Assembly: GCA_964388665.1 (NCBI GenBank)
Contig: CAYMBJ010000013.1
Location: forward strand, 1 to 64,000
Direction of reading: 5' to 3'
From: CALCCV01 sp964388665
GTDB lineage: Bacteria; Bdellovibrionota; Bdellovibrionia; Bdellovibrionales; Bdellovibrionaceae
DNA: 64,000 nt
Shown: positions 17,601 to 26,341 of the stretch, in pieces
How positions within the stretch are numbered: the first letter of the stretch is position 1
How the letters are laid out: the number at the start of each line of letters is the position of its first letter
Position numbers and translations under genes: made by a program
Notes under the pieces: generated by a model
Seen by the model: only the letters and a program-made list of their open reading frames with translations
Told to the model about the DNA's origin: nothing
The model's database searches: none

Positions 17601-18350
17601 TTAATGCTGAACTAGATTTTTGTGCACTCCAGATAAGTTTTCAATTTGGGCCCCATCAAATAGGTGAATGGACTCTGTGATTCCTGAAAAGTTCTTAACT
17701 GTACCACCGAATATATAAACATTTCTTTTAACACCCGAAATACTTTCCACATTGAAACCGGAGATCACTATGTCGGAACCACTGATTCCAGAAATGTTTT
17801 CAACATGGCCCAGTGCGCCCGTCTCATTAAGGATCGCCACATCTCCACGACGACCGCCATTTACACCACTCAAGCTCTTCACCAATTTAGTCCGCACACA
17901 AACAGCACCATGGATTCCACTGATATCCACTGAGTCAGATCGATCAACGATCACATCGTCAGTAACGCCATTGATAACTACTGAGCCCGCGTCTGCAATG
18001 CGAATATCTTTAGCTATTCCACTAAAAGTAAAATTCTCAATTCTAGGTCCTGGGGGCGGTGGATTCCCCAGTAGTTTCACGCAGGCAGAGTTCATTGCGA
18101 GTGCGTCCTCTTCAGTCTCCACTATTGGATCGGGAATCGAAGCCCGAGGTGGTCGCATCATTCCTGGTGTCGGCATACCCGACCCTGGCATCTGCATATC
18201 TGGCTCATCATAGATATCATCGAACCCCTGCGAAGCGACATCAGCCTTGGCTTGTGGCGCCGCCGGAATGTCCGAGATTTTGTACTGCGAACAGTTTTGA
18301 ATCAACGGTGCACAGAAAAATAAAATCCAATATCTAATAAGCTTACTCAC
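17601..18350 (-). CDS. Lipoprotein with SGI/SGV repeats, predicted small beta-solenoid
   Basis: A 249-residue protein starting at a GTG with GGGAGG 7 bases upstream. The signal ends 'APLIQNC' (Cys20). After a Pro/Met-rich linker, residues about 105-245 consist of about seven imperfect 19-22 residue repeats centred on 'SGI' or 'SGV': 'FTFSGIAKDIRI', 'VDISGIHGAVCV', 'VKSLSGVNGGRRGDVAI', 'VENISGISGSDIVI', 'VESISGVKRNVYI', 'VKNFSGITESIHL' and 'IENLSGVHKNL'. Alternating hydrophobics with a Ser-Gly turn suggest a right-handed beta-solenoid, somewhat like bactofilins or polymer-forming adhesin-type proteins but exported. The function is unknown. It sits between the TPR/winged-helix gene and another QNC lipoprotein, all on the minus strand. 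Confidence 0.75.
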   Translation of the reverse strand: MSKLIRYWILFFCAPLIQNCSQYKISDIPAAPQAKADVASQGFDDIYDEPDMQMPGSGMPTPGMMRPPRASIPDPIVETEEDALAMNSACVKLLGNPPPPGPRIENFTFSGIAKDIRIADAGSVVINGVTDDVIVDRSDSVDISGIHGAVCVRTKLVKSLSGVNGGRRGDVAILNETGALGHVENISGISGSDIVISGFNVESISGVKRNVYIFGGTVKNFSGITESIHLFDGAQIENLSGVHKNLVQH

Positions 18351-18452
18351 TCAAGACCTCCCTATAATAGAAACTTTCCCCAAAATTAGAATGCACTATC
18401 AACAAACAAAAATAGACTGATAATTTTGGTGGGATGTGTACTGAACTGAGAT

Positions 18453-19925
18453 TTATTTTTCTGAAGAAACCTTGCGGTACCTTGTATAACGACCCTGGCC
18501 TGTTTTGATTATAAGTCCTTGCTCAATAGCCTCTGATAAGGCTCTTCGCGCAGATGAAACGCTCAGATCCAAAATCTTAGTGACTTCACGAATATCAAAT
18601 TCATTCGCACCAAAATGGGAAAGCAGTTTTCCAATAACCGGGTCTTGCGGTGACTGTAAATAAGTTAAAAGATTCTCTGGAACCTTTAATCTCGATGCTA
18701 CGGTCAACTCCAGTTGATAGCGACTCTTGATCTCTATGAGATTCCAGCTAATTTGATTTGTATCAATCCATTGGCGCAGGCGTTTAATCAACTGATGAAT
18801 GCGGTTGGGAGAGTGATCGGGATTGTAGAATTGTGCGGGAAAAACACGCTGAAAGAGCAGACCTAATCCGGGCGGGCGAAAGTAATCCATATTGAGACTC
18901 ATTATTAGGCGATGAAGTGAGCTCTGTTCTTTGAGCCCTGGCATATTTAAAATATCAAATATTTGATATTCCTGACTCTCAGATACATCCTTGGTCCCAA
19001 CAAATGGAAAAATGGCTGCAGCAGGCGGCGACCACCCAAGCTTCAGAATCTTATTGCGAAAGGGCGCAAAGGGAGTCCCAAAATATAGGGGCAGGAGGTA
19101 GGACTCATCTCCCGTATACTTTGCCAGATAATAGTAGCCATCGCGAACCGTCTCAAAATCCTGCACTGTGCGGGCCGATTGCACAAGCGCTACAAGCTCC
19201 TCTATCTTTTTATGACTTGGATTTTTTTCCATCTGCAAGACCAAGTGCCATTTACTCAAAAAACGATGCTGTGAGGCCAAGTTGCCAGGCGTTGCATTTT
19301 TCGCAATTTCGTAGGTCTCTTCTGCAAGAGACCATTGGCGCATTTGAATCTGATTTTGCAATTTTAACTCGAGAACGCTCGAGTGCAAAAGACTGAGCTT
19401 GGGATCAGCAGTTTCCGACTCAAGATCTGCCAAATACACATTGGCTTCATGAAACTCTTCGATGGCAGTGTAGGCAGCCGCAACATTTAATTTTGCTACT
19501 AATTTTTGATAAGGTGATATCCGATCTTCCTCAATAAATTTTCTCAGAGGAATAATGGACTCCTTGTAACGCCACTCCATTACCTCACAAAAACCCAAGA
19601 ACAGATTCACCTCTGGAGCCTCTTTAGCGGAACAGCTCAACAACAGCTGCCGCGCTTCAGATACTGAATTTGCCCGCAACAAGGACGCGGCATATTCTGC
19701 TTTCTCTGCAGAAGTGGGAGGCTCTAGATGGGATGGGAGTCGCACAGTGGGATGCAAAATTTTCAGAGCCATCTGGAAAAGCTGACAGCGACGGGCCAGC
19801 GAGGCCATCTCCTTTTGCAATGAACGTGGGATCTCGTGACGTCGAATCGCCTTCAGTTGACTTCGTGCCTGCGCCAACTGTCCTTCGCGAATATTGGCTT
19901 CAATTTTCTCAATAAGATCTTTCAA
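18453..19925 (-). CDS. TPR-like protein with C-terminal winged helix (paralogue A)
   Basis: A 490-residue cytoplasmic protein (no signal peptide). Residues about 1-270 are alpha-helical with TPR-like repeats ('AEYAASLLRANSVSEARQLLL', 'VAKLNVAAAYTAIEEFHEANVYL'). The middle (about 270-420) includes 'MDYFRPPGLGLLFQRVFP' and 'RIHQLIKRLRQWI'. The last 60 residues look like a winged helix ('FDIREVTKILDLSVSSARRALSEAIEQGLI' then 'GQGRYTRYRKV'). The same architecture and many shared residues occur in the gene at 28957, so they are paralogues. The layout suggests a sensor or scaffold that binds DNA or regulates transcription. Partners are unknown, and the lipoprotein genes just downstream are candidate targets only by proximity. 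Confidence 0.75.
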   Translation of the reverse strand: MKDLIEKIEANIREGQLAQARSQLKAIRRHEIPRSLQKEMASLARRCQLFQMALKILHPTVRLPSHLEPPTSAEKAEYAASLLRANSVSEARQLLLSCSAKEAPEVNLFLGFCEVMEWRYKESIIPLRKFIEEDRISPYQKLVAKLNVAAAYTAIEEFHEANVYLADLESETADPKLSLLHSSVLELKLQNQIQMRQWSLAEETYEIAKNATPGNLASQHRFLSKWHLVLQMEKNPSHKKIEELVALVQSARTVQDFETVRDGYYYLAKYTGDESYLLPLYFGTPFAPFRNKILKLGWSPPAAAIFPFVGTKDVSESQEYQIFDILNMPGLKEQSSLHRLIMSLNMDYFRPPGLGLLFQRVFPAQFYNPDHSPNRIHQLIKRLRQWIDTNQISWNLIEIKSRYQLELTVASRLKVPENLLTYLQSPQDPVIGKLLSHFGANEFDIREVTKILDLSVSSARRALSEAIEQGLIIKTGQGRYTRYRKVSSEK

Positions 19926-20009
19926 TTTTCATGAGCCTGTATTTGAGTTTTCCAGGAGACTGTTAGCAATACAATTGAACTCGCCTCAACATGACAACAG
20001 TTTTTGAGG

Positions 20010-20426
20010 CTAATGATCAGTTGTCTTTTCGCGAGTGATCTCGATCAGAGCATTCAATGCATCCGTTACAGTAAAAATTCCTAGCAGCATATCATTTTCA
20101 TCATTGACAATCACGCTACCGATTTTTTTCTGTGACATCTCAAAGGCCACTTCATCAAGACTTGCACCTGACGACACCGTTACCAAATTTGTAACCATGA
20201 TATCCTCGGCCCGGACCTGCATTTTTTCGCGCGAGCTAAGACTCGCGGCAATGCGAAGATCACGTTCACTAATGATGCCGACAACATCATTGTCTTTGAC
20301 AATAGGGATGTGACGAATCTCATGCTCCTGCATCAGTTGCACAAGCTTATCAACTGGCGTGTCAATACTGGCGGTGACAGGATTGGGCGTTGTAAACTCT
20401 TCGACCGGAAGATTGAGTCTTTCCAT
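20010..20426 (-). CDS. CBS-domain pair protein
   Basis: A 138-residue stand-alone Bateman module: CBS 1 (about 7-65, 'MQEHEIRHIPIVKDNDVVGIISERDLR') and CBS 2 (about 75-132, 'MSQKKIGSVIVNDENDMLLGIFTVTDAL'). An ideal AAGGAGAC lies 7 bases before the ATG. CBS pairs bind adenosine nucleotides and report energy state. With no attached effector this acts in trans or as a small sensor. It lies 81 bp downstream of ftsH on the same strand and may be co-transcribed, possibly linking nucleotide levels to proteolysis. That functional link is inference. Confidence 0.9.
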   Translation of the reverse strand: MERLNLPVEEFTTPNPVTASIDTPVDKLVQLMQEHEIRHIPIVKDNDVVGIISERDLRIAASLSSREKMQVRAEDIMVTNLVTVSSGASLDEVAFEMSQKKIGSVIVNDENDMLLGIFTVTDALNALIEITREKTTDH

Positions 20427-20507
20427 AATTGTCTCCTTAATTAATTACCGATGCATTCATAGTTTTATCGGAGTCCGCACATATAGGTCAACACCTGACT
20501 TTTGAGT

Positions 20508-22379
20508 TTAGGTATTCATTTTTATATCATCAGGCACATCGCGATCTTTGCCCGGCTTCTCAATGTCGCTCCTTTCTTTTAGAATGGCCATAAGGTCTTC
20601 TCGCGTTAGTGTTTCTTTTTCTAATAGTTTTTTAGCACCCCGCTCTAGGGTTTCTTGATGGTCCTTAAGAATTTTTTCAGCGCGACTTAATGCCACATCA
20701 ATCAGTTTTTTGATGGCACAATCGATTTCGCGCGCAGTCTCTTCGCTGTATCGTTTAAATTCTTGACCAAAACTGGCTTTTGCATCCAAATAGCCTGCGG
20801 AATCTGTCTCATAAGCCACAGCGCCCAATTGCTCAGTCATTCCGTAGCGAGTGACGATTGCTCGAGCAATATTTGTGGCTTTGACAATATCATCGGCTGC
20901 ACCTGTGGACAGTCTCCCAAAAACCAACAGCTCTGCGGAGCGCCCCCCCATCAGAACTGTCATTTTTCCCATCAACTCTTCACGAGTCATAAGGTAGCGA
21001 TCATCTGTGGGCCTTTGAATTGTATAACCCAAAGAGCCTACTCCCCGCGGAATGATTGAAATTTTGTGTATTTTGTCGCACCCAGGAATTTTACTGGCCA
21101 CCAGCGCGTGGCCCATTTCATGGTAGGCCACAGTCTTGCGCTCCTGCGGATTGAGCAGTCGATTTCGACGCTCGAGACCAGCAACGATTCTTTCGATGGC
21201 CACATTGAAGTCTTGCAAATCAACAGCTTTGGCCCCCCTACGGGTCGCACAGAGTGCCGCTTCATTGATTAGGTTGGCCAGGTCCGCGCCCGTAAACCCT
21301 GGAGTCATGGCCGCAACCTCTTCAAGCTGAGCATCTGGTGACACAACAATTTTTTTCACGTGCACTTTCAAAATTTCCAATCGGCCTTGCTTGTCAGGCC
21401 GATCAACCAGTATCTGCCGATCAAAGCGACCAGCCCGCAGAAGCGCCGGATCCAAGACCTCTGGGCGATTGGTTGCGGCCAAGAGAATCACACCTGTCTT
21501 CGAATCAAAACCGTCAAGTTCTGCAAGTAGCTGATTGAGTGTCTGCTCTTTTTCGTCGTGGCCGCCAGTCATTGCATGTTGCGATCTGGCTCTCCCCAGT
21601 GCATCAAGTTCATCAATAAAAATAATGCACGGAGCCTTTAGCCTCGCCTGCGCAAACAGATCGCGCACACGTGCTGCGCCCACACCCACAAACATCTCGA
21701 CAAACTCAGAGCCGCTGATCGAAAAAAAATCCACACTTGCTTCACCAGCGACAGCCTTTGCTAGCAATGTCTTGCCAGTACCGGGCGGTCCCACTAGAAG
21801 TATTCCCTTCGGCATGCGCGCGCCCAAAGTCCCATAGCTCTTTGGGTCCTTCAGAAAATGAATAATTTCTTCTAGCTCTTCTTTGGCTTCATCAACACCG
21901 GCGACGTCTGCAAAGGTTGTTTTGATATCGGTTTCTACGTATATTTTGGCTTTGCTCTTGCCGACAGAGAGTATACCACCCCCGAGCCCCCCTTTTTCTG
22001 CCATCTTTCGACCAATGTAGATCCAAAAATATATCATGATCACCAAGGGAATCAGCCATGGCAAAACGTCGCGCAAGAAAGTACTTTCGACGACCCGGCT
22101 GTATTTGACGCCAGAGCGATCCAGCTCTTTTGCCAAATTCTCTTCGACCCTGTTGGTAACAAACTGAGTTTTACCATCGGCGAGAGGTTCAATGAGCTCT
22201 CCACTCAAACGATTTTCACTGATCACAATTTCTTTTATCTTTTGATCTTTCAACAGTACCTGAAATTGACTGTAGGGAATCGGCGCAATCTGTGATTGCT
22301 GAGTCCACATGTCCATAAGAAAAATGGCTAACCAAACAAAAAGCACGATGTAAAAAACATTAAATCTTTGCTTATTCAA
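20508..22379 (-). CDS. ftsH: ATP-dependent zinc metalloprotease FtsH
   Basis: A 623-residue membrane-bound AAA+ protease that degrades membrane and short-lived cytoplasmic proteins as a hexamer. Transmembrane helices are at about 8-24 and 104-122, flanking a short periplasmic domain. Then come Walker A 'GPPGTGKT' (197-204), pore loop 'FVGVG' (230-234), Walker B 'IIFIDE' (252-257), second region of homology 'GRFDR' (317-321) and the zinc-protease signature 'HEMGH' (420-424). The length matches the family, though the C-terminal tail is short and hydrophilic. The pre-AAA linker 'GGLGGGILSVGKSKAKIY' is typical. It could be one of several FtsH copies, as is common in delta-proteobacteria-like genomes. 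The CBS protein gene follows. Upstream sits a dispersed hairpin repeat at 22400-22446. Confidence 0.97.
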   Translation of the reverse strand: MNKQRFNVFYIVLFVWLAIFLMDMWTQQSQIAPIPYSQFQVLLKDQKIKEIVISENRLSGELIEPLADGKTQFVTNRVEENLAKELDRSGVKYSRVVESTFLRDVLPWLIPLVIMIYFWIYIGRKMAEKGGLGGGILSVGKSKAKIYVETDIKTTFADVAGVDEAKEELEEIIHFLKDPKSYGTLGARMPKGILLVGPPGTGKTLLAKAVAGEASVDFFSISGSEFVEMFVGVGAARVRDLFAQARLKAPCIIFIDELDALGRARSQHAMTGGHDEKEQTLNQLLAELDGFDSKTGVILLAATNRPEVLDPALLRAGRFDRQILVDRPDKQGRLEILKVHVKKIVVSPDAQLEEVAAMTPGFTGADLANLINEAALCATRRGAKAVDLQDFNVAIERIVAGLERRNRLLNPQERKTVAYHEMGHALVASKIPGCDKIHKISIIPRGVGSLGYTIQRPTDDRYLMTREELMGKMTVLMGGRSAELLVFGRLSTGAADDIVKATNIARAIVTRYGMTEQLGAVAYETDSAGYLDAKASFGQEFKRYSEETAREIDCAIKKLIDVALSRAEKILKDHQETLERGAKKLLEKETLTREDLMAILKERSDIEKPGKDRDVPDDIKMNT

Positions 22380-22392
22380 TACTCACCCCAAA

Positions 22393-22446
22393 CTTAGAGC
22401 CTATCCCAAAATTCAGATCTGCTGCGGAAGTCAATTTTGGGATAGG
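22393..22446. repeat. Dispersed repeat, copy 1, within a 14-bp stem hairpin
   Basis: Perfect 14-bp arms (CCTATCCCAAAATT at 22400-22413 and its complement at 22433-22446) enclose a 19-base loop. The left arm, the loop and the preceding AGAG match a second site at 36267-36302 with one difference. It lies between the cytochrome gene and ftsH. Confidence 0.7.
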
Positions 22447-22592
22447 CCCTTAGTATAAATGCATTTGCTGTGCCAGTTCTGTACTCACCAGAGCTGTCAT
22501 GCTGCTCAATTTCATCGCCGTTTGCGGTCAAAACTGGAACCGCCTCTTAGGATACGGGGAAATATTGCCCCACCTCACGAAAAGCAAATCCC

Positions 22593-23861
22593 TTATTCAC
22601 TTTTTCCTTTGGCCTCAGCCAAGCTGCGATAGTGCTCGATTTGTTTTTGCACTGAGGTCAGTAAATGATCTCCGACCGTGCCAGAATAATCAAAGCTCAA
22701 GCTCTTTTTGTAACGATTGTAGCATTTTTGTGCGAGCTCAGTGTGTGGCCGAGCTTCTATACAGGCTTCGTAATAGACCTCGTGAAGACTCCATATCCCT
22801 AAGTAAGCTAACGCTTCGTTAGCAATTCCAAGATAGAGATAGGCCTCAGGACGATATTCTTTTGCTTTTGGCATCGCGAGCAAATCATGCATCATGCCGG
22901 AGACGGCAATGAACTTGATATCTGCCGCGGGAAAGCCTTGTACAGACTCTCGGTCAATAAATGGATCCACCAACTCCTTCGTAAAATCCATCAACTGCTT
23001 CGGAGTGCGCTTTTTAACGTCTCCAGAGAGATTGGCTGCTGGGTTTTTGGCAATTAAATCCACGTCAGCACTCCAGGTGTCGGCCAAACCCTTAGTTGTC
23101 ATTGATGGGACGGGCGATGCTTTGACTAATTTTAGAATCTCTTTGGCAAGTGCGGGATCCTTTTTTGCCTTGATTGCAACTGTCAGAGCCAAGCGAGTTC
23201 CCTTTTCCAATTCGGCAGGCTTCATCTTTGATTCTTTTGGCGGTTTTGCAATTTCAGATTTAAAATCGGCGATCGCATCGTCAAATTGGCGACTCGCCGT
23301 CAACAACATCATTTTATCTAACCAGTTCACGGAAGTCTTTTTGCCTTTTGCTTCTCCCAAAGACTGAATCGCAGAATATTGCACACCCGTGCCATTTCGC
23401 GTGTGGCAGGCGACGCAAAAGGCGACGCTGCTACGATAGAGATCTCGAGCATAAGCGATCTCACCACCTTCAAGCCCCTCCACCGCACGCTCTGTTTGTC
23501 TCTTAAAGGCTTTCAATAAAAAGGGTAACGAATGGTCTGAGTCTGGCAAGGCAAGCACATGCTGTTTTAATTCTTTATCCAAGCTCTGCACGCCGTCGCG
23601 AATGGCAATTACTTTCTTAAGGTAAGCTTTTTTATCTAGAGTGGGCGCATTATCAAACCCCACCAACGGCACCAGCTCTTCCAGTTGCACTTTCAAATTG
23701 AGCATTTGTGATCGCCAGTCTGCACGAAGTGAAATTGCGCCGATCAATACGAGACACCCCAAAACAGCTGCCACACTTTGAGCTACAGAAAACCCATTAC
23801 CCAATCGACCCAATCGTACTCCAGCCCTTTTGTATAAAAAATAGAAAACATTTAACTTCAT
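22593..23861 (-). CDS. Membrane-anchored monohaem cytochrome c-like protein (paralogue 2)
   Basis: A 422-residue protein with an N-terminal membrane anchor (about 27-45) and a periplasmic body. A single haem-binding CxxCH, 'CVACH' (149-153), follows an all-helical domain (about 50-145) that looks like a cytochrome c' or CbcX-like four-helix bundle. The remainder (160-422) is helical, TPR-like, and ends with a conserved 'LHEVYYEACIEARP...QKCYNR' segment whose two Cys are shared with the neighbouring paralogue. Predicted role: periplasmic electron transfer or haem sensing. Only 6 bp separate it from the upstream paralogue's stop, so the pair is surely one operon. The identity of redox partners is not visible here. 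Confidence 0.8.
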   Translation of the reverse strand: MKLNVFYFLYKRAGVRLGRLGNGFSVAQSVAAVLGCLVLIGAISLRADWRSQMLNLKVQLEELVPLVGFDNAPTLDKKAYLKKVIAIRDGVQSLDKELKQHVLALPDSDHSLPFLLKAFKRQTERAVEGLEGGEIAYARDLYRSSVAFCVACHTRNGTGVQYSAIQSLGEAKGKKTSVNWLDKMMLLTASRQFDDAIADFKSEIAKPPKESKMKPAELEKGTRLALTVAIKAKKDPALAKEILKLVKASPVPSMTTKGLADTWSADVDLIAKNPAANLSGDVKKRTPKQLMDFTKELVDPFIDRESVQGFPAADIKFIAVSGMMHDLLAMPKAKEYRPEAYLYLGIANEALAYLGIWSLHEVYYEACIEARPHTELAQKCYNRYKKSLSFDYSGTVGDHLLTSVQKQIEHYRSLAEAKGKSE

Positions 23862-23867
23862 ATAGCT

Positions 23868-25172
23868 TTACTCCTTCTTTTTTTCTGGCTGCGCAATCTG
23901 CTTAAGTGCGGCCAGCTGACTGAGTACTGCTTTTGGCAATTGCACACTGCGGTTTGAAGAAAATCGCAACCATGTGGACTCTTCTAGATTCTCATAACAT
24001 TGCTTGGACAGCTCTGATTTGGGCTGAACCTGGATGCACGAACGATAATAGAATTCATGCAAATTGGAAAAATCAGAATTCAAAGACAGCTCCGATGCCT
24101 TCGCCATATTAAAGAAAACCTGGGCCTGATCCTGTTTTGAATATTTGGCAATCTCAGCCAAGAGCGTATTGTAGTTTGATAGTGCCAGCAGCGCCAATGG
24201 CTCTCCGGCACGAGGTAGGCCCTTTGCCTCTTTCAGCTTTTGTGCCGTCGATAAGAATCGATCTGCACGAGCGCGCACAGTTTTTTCGCTCTCGGCCGAC
24301 TTTGCATCCTTAGGAGACATTATATCTGCCGCAGAAATACTCTCCAAGGCTTCGGCCCAAACACTTAAATTGCGCTCCTGAAAAAATGGCAATCCCGGTT
24401 TCTTTCTGGCCTCAACAAGAATCTGTTTGGCCTTTTCCAAGTTGGGCTGTGCTACGAGATTGATTTGCAGACCCCAGTGCACGAGCTTTTCGATTGGCAA
24501 AAAGAGACCTTCTGATTGCGAACTGGCCTTGAGAAGCTTTTCAATTGCGGCACTGGCCTGATCGTACTCACGAAACGCCATCATCAACTCAATTCGCTGT
24601 ACGGGATCAGAAATGCTCTTGAATGCGGTTTTGAAATCTGAGCTCGAATAAACCGGACCCAAACCACTTCGCGTGTGACAGCTTATACAATAGTCCACCG
24701 ATCGGAGGATGGATGTTCTGGCCAATTCTCTTTTGCCAAGCTCCAAAGCTGCACGTGTTTCTTGGACATGCTGTGCAAAGGCCGGCATCAACTCCTTGAC
24801 TGTGGGGTCCGAAACGTCAGCTCCATGAAATTTTTCGACTTTTTTAGCCAGATGATCCAACTGCGAAACCGCACGATAGACCTCCGCCCCAGTTTTAATT
24901 TCATTAAACTTAACCTCATCTAAGGCCAAAGGCAGGAGTTGCAGCAAGTTGGCCCGTAGGTGAATCATATTCGTGCGCCACTCAGCATTGGCTTTGAGGT
25001 CCTTTGCCAAACTTTGCTGGCTTGCCACCACGAATACAACAATAACTAAAAGTACGCACACGAGAATTCGTGGCCTGACCCTGGACTTGCGTCCGCCCTG
25101 CTGCCAGAGACCTAGACTGGGGTTCCTCCTCAGAAATTTGAGACCTTCATCCAATAGCTTTGCCATTTGCAT
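23868..25172 (-). CDS. Membrane-anchored monohaem cytochrome c-like protein (paralogue 1)
   Basis: A 434-residue tandem paralogue of the next gene. It has a basic cytoplasmic N-terminus, a transmembrane segment at about 36-51, a helical bundle with 'EWRTNMIHLRANLLQLLPLA', and CxxCH 'CISCH' (162-166) with the same 'HTRSGLG/HTRNGTG' continuation in both. The C-terminal helical region ends 'LHEFYYRSCIQVQP' and 'SKQCYEN', aligning with the partner. Two starts are possible (ATG at residues 1 and 3). Duplication followed by divergence is evident. The two may form a heterodimer in the periplasm. No oxidase or reductase gene is adjacent. Confidence 0.8.
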   Translation of the reverse strand: MQMAKLLDEGLKFLRRNPSLGLWQQGGRKSRVRPRILVCVLLVIVVFVVASQQSLAKDLKANAEWRTNMIHLRANLLQLLPLALDEVKFNEIKTGAEVYRAVSQLDHLAKKVEKFHGADVSDPTVKELMPAFAQHVQETRAALELGKRELARTSILRSVDYCISCHTRSGLGPVYSSSDFKTAFKSISDPVQRIELMMAFREYDQASAAIEKLLKASSQSEGLFLPIEKLVHWGLQINLVAQPNLEKAKQILVEARKKPGLPFFQERNLSVWAEALESISAADIMSPKDAKSAESEKTVRARADRFLSTAQKLKEAKGLPRAGEPLALLALSNYNTLLAEIAKYSKQDQAQVFFNMAKASELSLNSDFSNLHEFYYRSCIQVQPKSELSKQCYENLEESTWLRFSSNRSVQLPKAVLSQLAALKQIAQPEKKKE

Positions 25173-25221
25173 CTCCCTTTTTGGTATGATTCAACTTTGG
25201 CAGACTTTCAATTCTAAGGCC

Positions 25222-25248
25222 AAAAAAAAGAGCGCTCTATGAGCGCTC
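25222..25248 (-). terminator. Rho-independent terminator
   Basis: On the minus strand an 8-bp GC-rich stem (GAGCGCTC/GAGCGCTC, 3-base loop) is followed at once by eight T. It lies between the secreted-protein gene ending at 25391 and the cytochrome start at 25172, isolating the two transcription units. Confidence 0.85.
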
Positions 25249-25320
25249 AATTGACATTCGTAGTGTTTAGAAAATCCTACAGGAATTTTTGTCACATTCC
25301 ATTTTCTGAAATGGACAAAA

Positions 25321-25348
25321 TGTCACATCAGTTCCAGCGGATGTGACA
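25321..25348 (-). terminator. Second hairpin with T-rich tail
   Basis: A TGTCACATC/GATGTGACA stem of 9 bp with a 10-base loop. On the minus strand it is followed by TTTTGTCC. It is 43 bp past the stop at 25391 and may be the primary terminator of that gene, backed up by the stronger one at 25222-25248. Confidence 0.5.
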
Positions 25349-25362
25349 TTGGTCAACTCGCT

Positions 25363-25391
25363 ATTGGTCGACTGGTTTTTGGTCGACCAAT
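25363..25391 (-). repeat. Hairpin overlapping the stop codon
   Basis: A perfect 10-bp inverted repeat ATTGGTCGAC/GTCGACCAAT with a 9-base loop begins at the last base of the stop codon of the gene ending at 25391. No T-run follows. Near-copies of GGTCGAC/GATCGAC surround it, and it may stabilise the mRNA 3' end. Confidence 0.5.
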
Positions 25392-26119
25392 TACTGATCG
25401 ACTGGCTCAGAGACATCAAATAGATTATTGATGGCCTTGCCGTTGATCGAGCGAACATGAAGTAAGTACCGGCCCGCATTCATTGCACCCACGTCTTTGT
25501 TCACTGAAAATGGAAACTTACCCTGGACACAAGGCTGGCTAGGATCAATTTCCGAAATGGGCTGAACAACCAATACGTCAGGTTGAACTTGAAATTTTAC
25601 CTCTTTCATTTTCATACAGCTCAAAGGAAAATCACCCATCAGATAAACGCCGGTCTTGCCGTTTTTAGATTGCACCAAAGCTTGAGAAACTGGTGAGTAT
25701 AGGTAGTCATCAGGATCTAAAGTTGTTGCTGGCTTGATAGTGATAGTGCCCAATGAGCGACCACTTACACTTTGGACAATCTTGTAAGTACCGGCATTGA
25801 GAATGCCGATATCAACAGTGCGATCATAAGGAAGAATGACCTGAAGGCAATAGCCGCCATATTTGTAAGCCACTGGGCCCAAGCGAATGGTCATTTTCTC
25901 ATGATCAACCCACACCTTGGTTTCTGCATGCCTGTAACAGCTGTTAGAAAAAACGCCCTCACCAACAATTTGCACATTGTCATTTGAGTCAAAGCCGTCA
26001 GGTGTGTAAATTTTGTCAAAGCTCACTGGCTCCAGAGTTGGACTTGCATCAGCCATCGCTGGCGCCGCAAACAATAGTGAAGTCAAGACTGCAAAAAACG
26101 ACTGTTTAAAAATTCTCAT
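25391..26119 (-). CDS. Secreted protein with internal two-fold repeat
   Basis: A 242-residue protein. The start is backed by AAAGGGGAA. A Sec signal peptide (about 1-24, cleavage after 'APAMA') is followed by two homologous halves of about 100 residues. Each has a strand pattern, two cysteines and a final '(L/M)NAG-x-Y-x-(I/L)-x(5)-G-(R/K)' element: 'ILNAGTYKIVQSVSGRSLG' near 105-125 and 'AMNAGRYLLHVRSINGKAIN' near 213-232. The duplicated beta-sandwich with one Cys pair per half suggests a stable periplasmic or extracellular protein. No enzymatic motif was seen. It is a single-gene unit bounded downstream by a cluster of hairpins. Confidence 0.75.
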   Translation of the reverse strand: MRIFKQSFFAVLTSLLFAAPAMADASPTLEPVSFDKIYTPDGFDSNDNVQIVGEGVFSNSCYRHAETKVWVDHEKMTIRLGPVAYKYGGYCLQVILPYDRTVDIGILNAGTYKIVQSVSGRSLGTITIKPATTLDPDDYLYSPVSQALVQSKNGKTGVYLMGDFPLSCMKMKEVKFQVQPDVLVVQPISEIDPSQPCVQGKFPFSVNKDVGAMNAGRYLLHVRSINGKAINNLFDVSEPVDQ

Positions 26120-26341
26120 GTTGTTCCCCTTTTGTTAAGATCCATCTTTATTATGGCTTTGTGTCTATTCACAGGAAGCAAGACAAATGCCAATTGATTT
26201 TAGCTTAGAAATGATCTGAGACCATCCTCTGTGACGAAGTGACTCATTAATAGAATGAGAGTGGCCAATTTGACAAGTCAGCGACCTGAAAGCCGCACGG
26301 AGTCATCAATCGGCGCTCCATTTCATTCACGGTCATGATGC

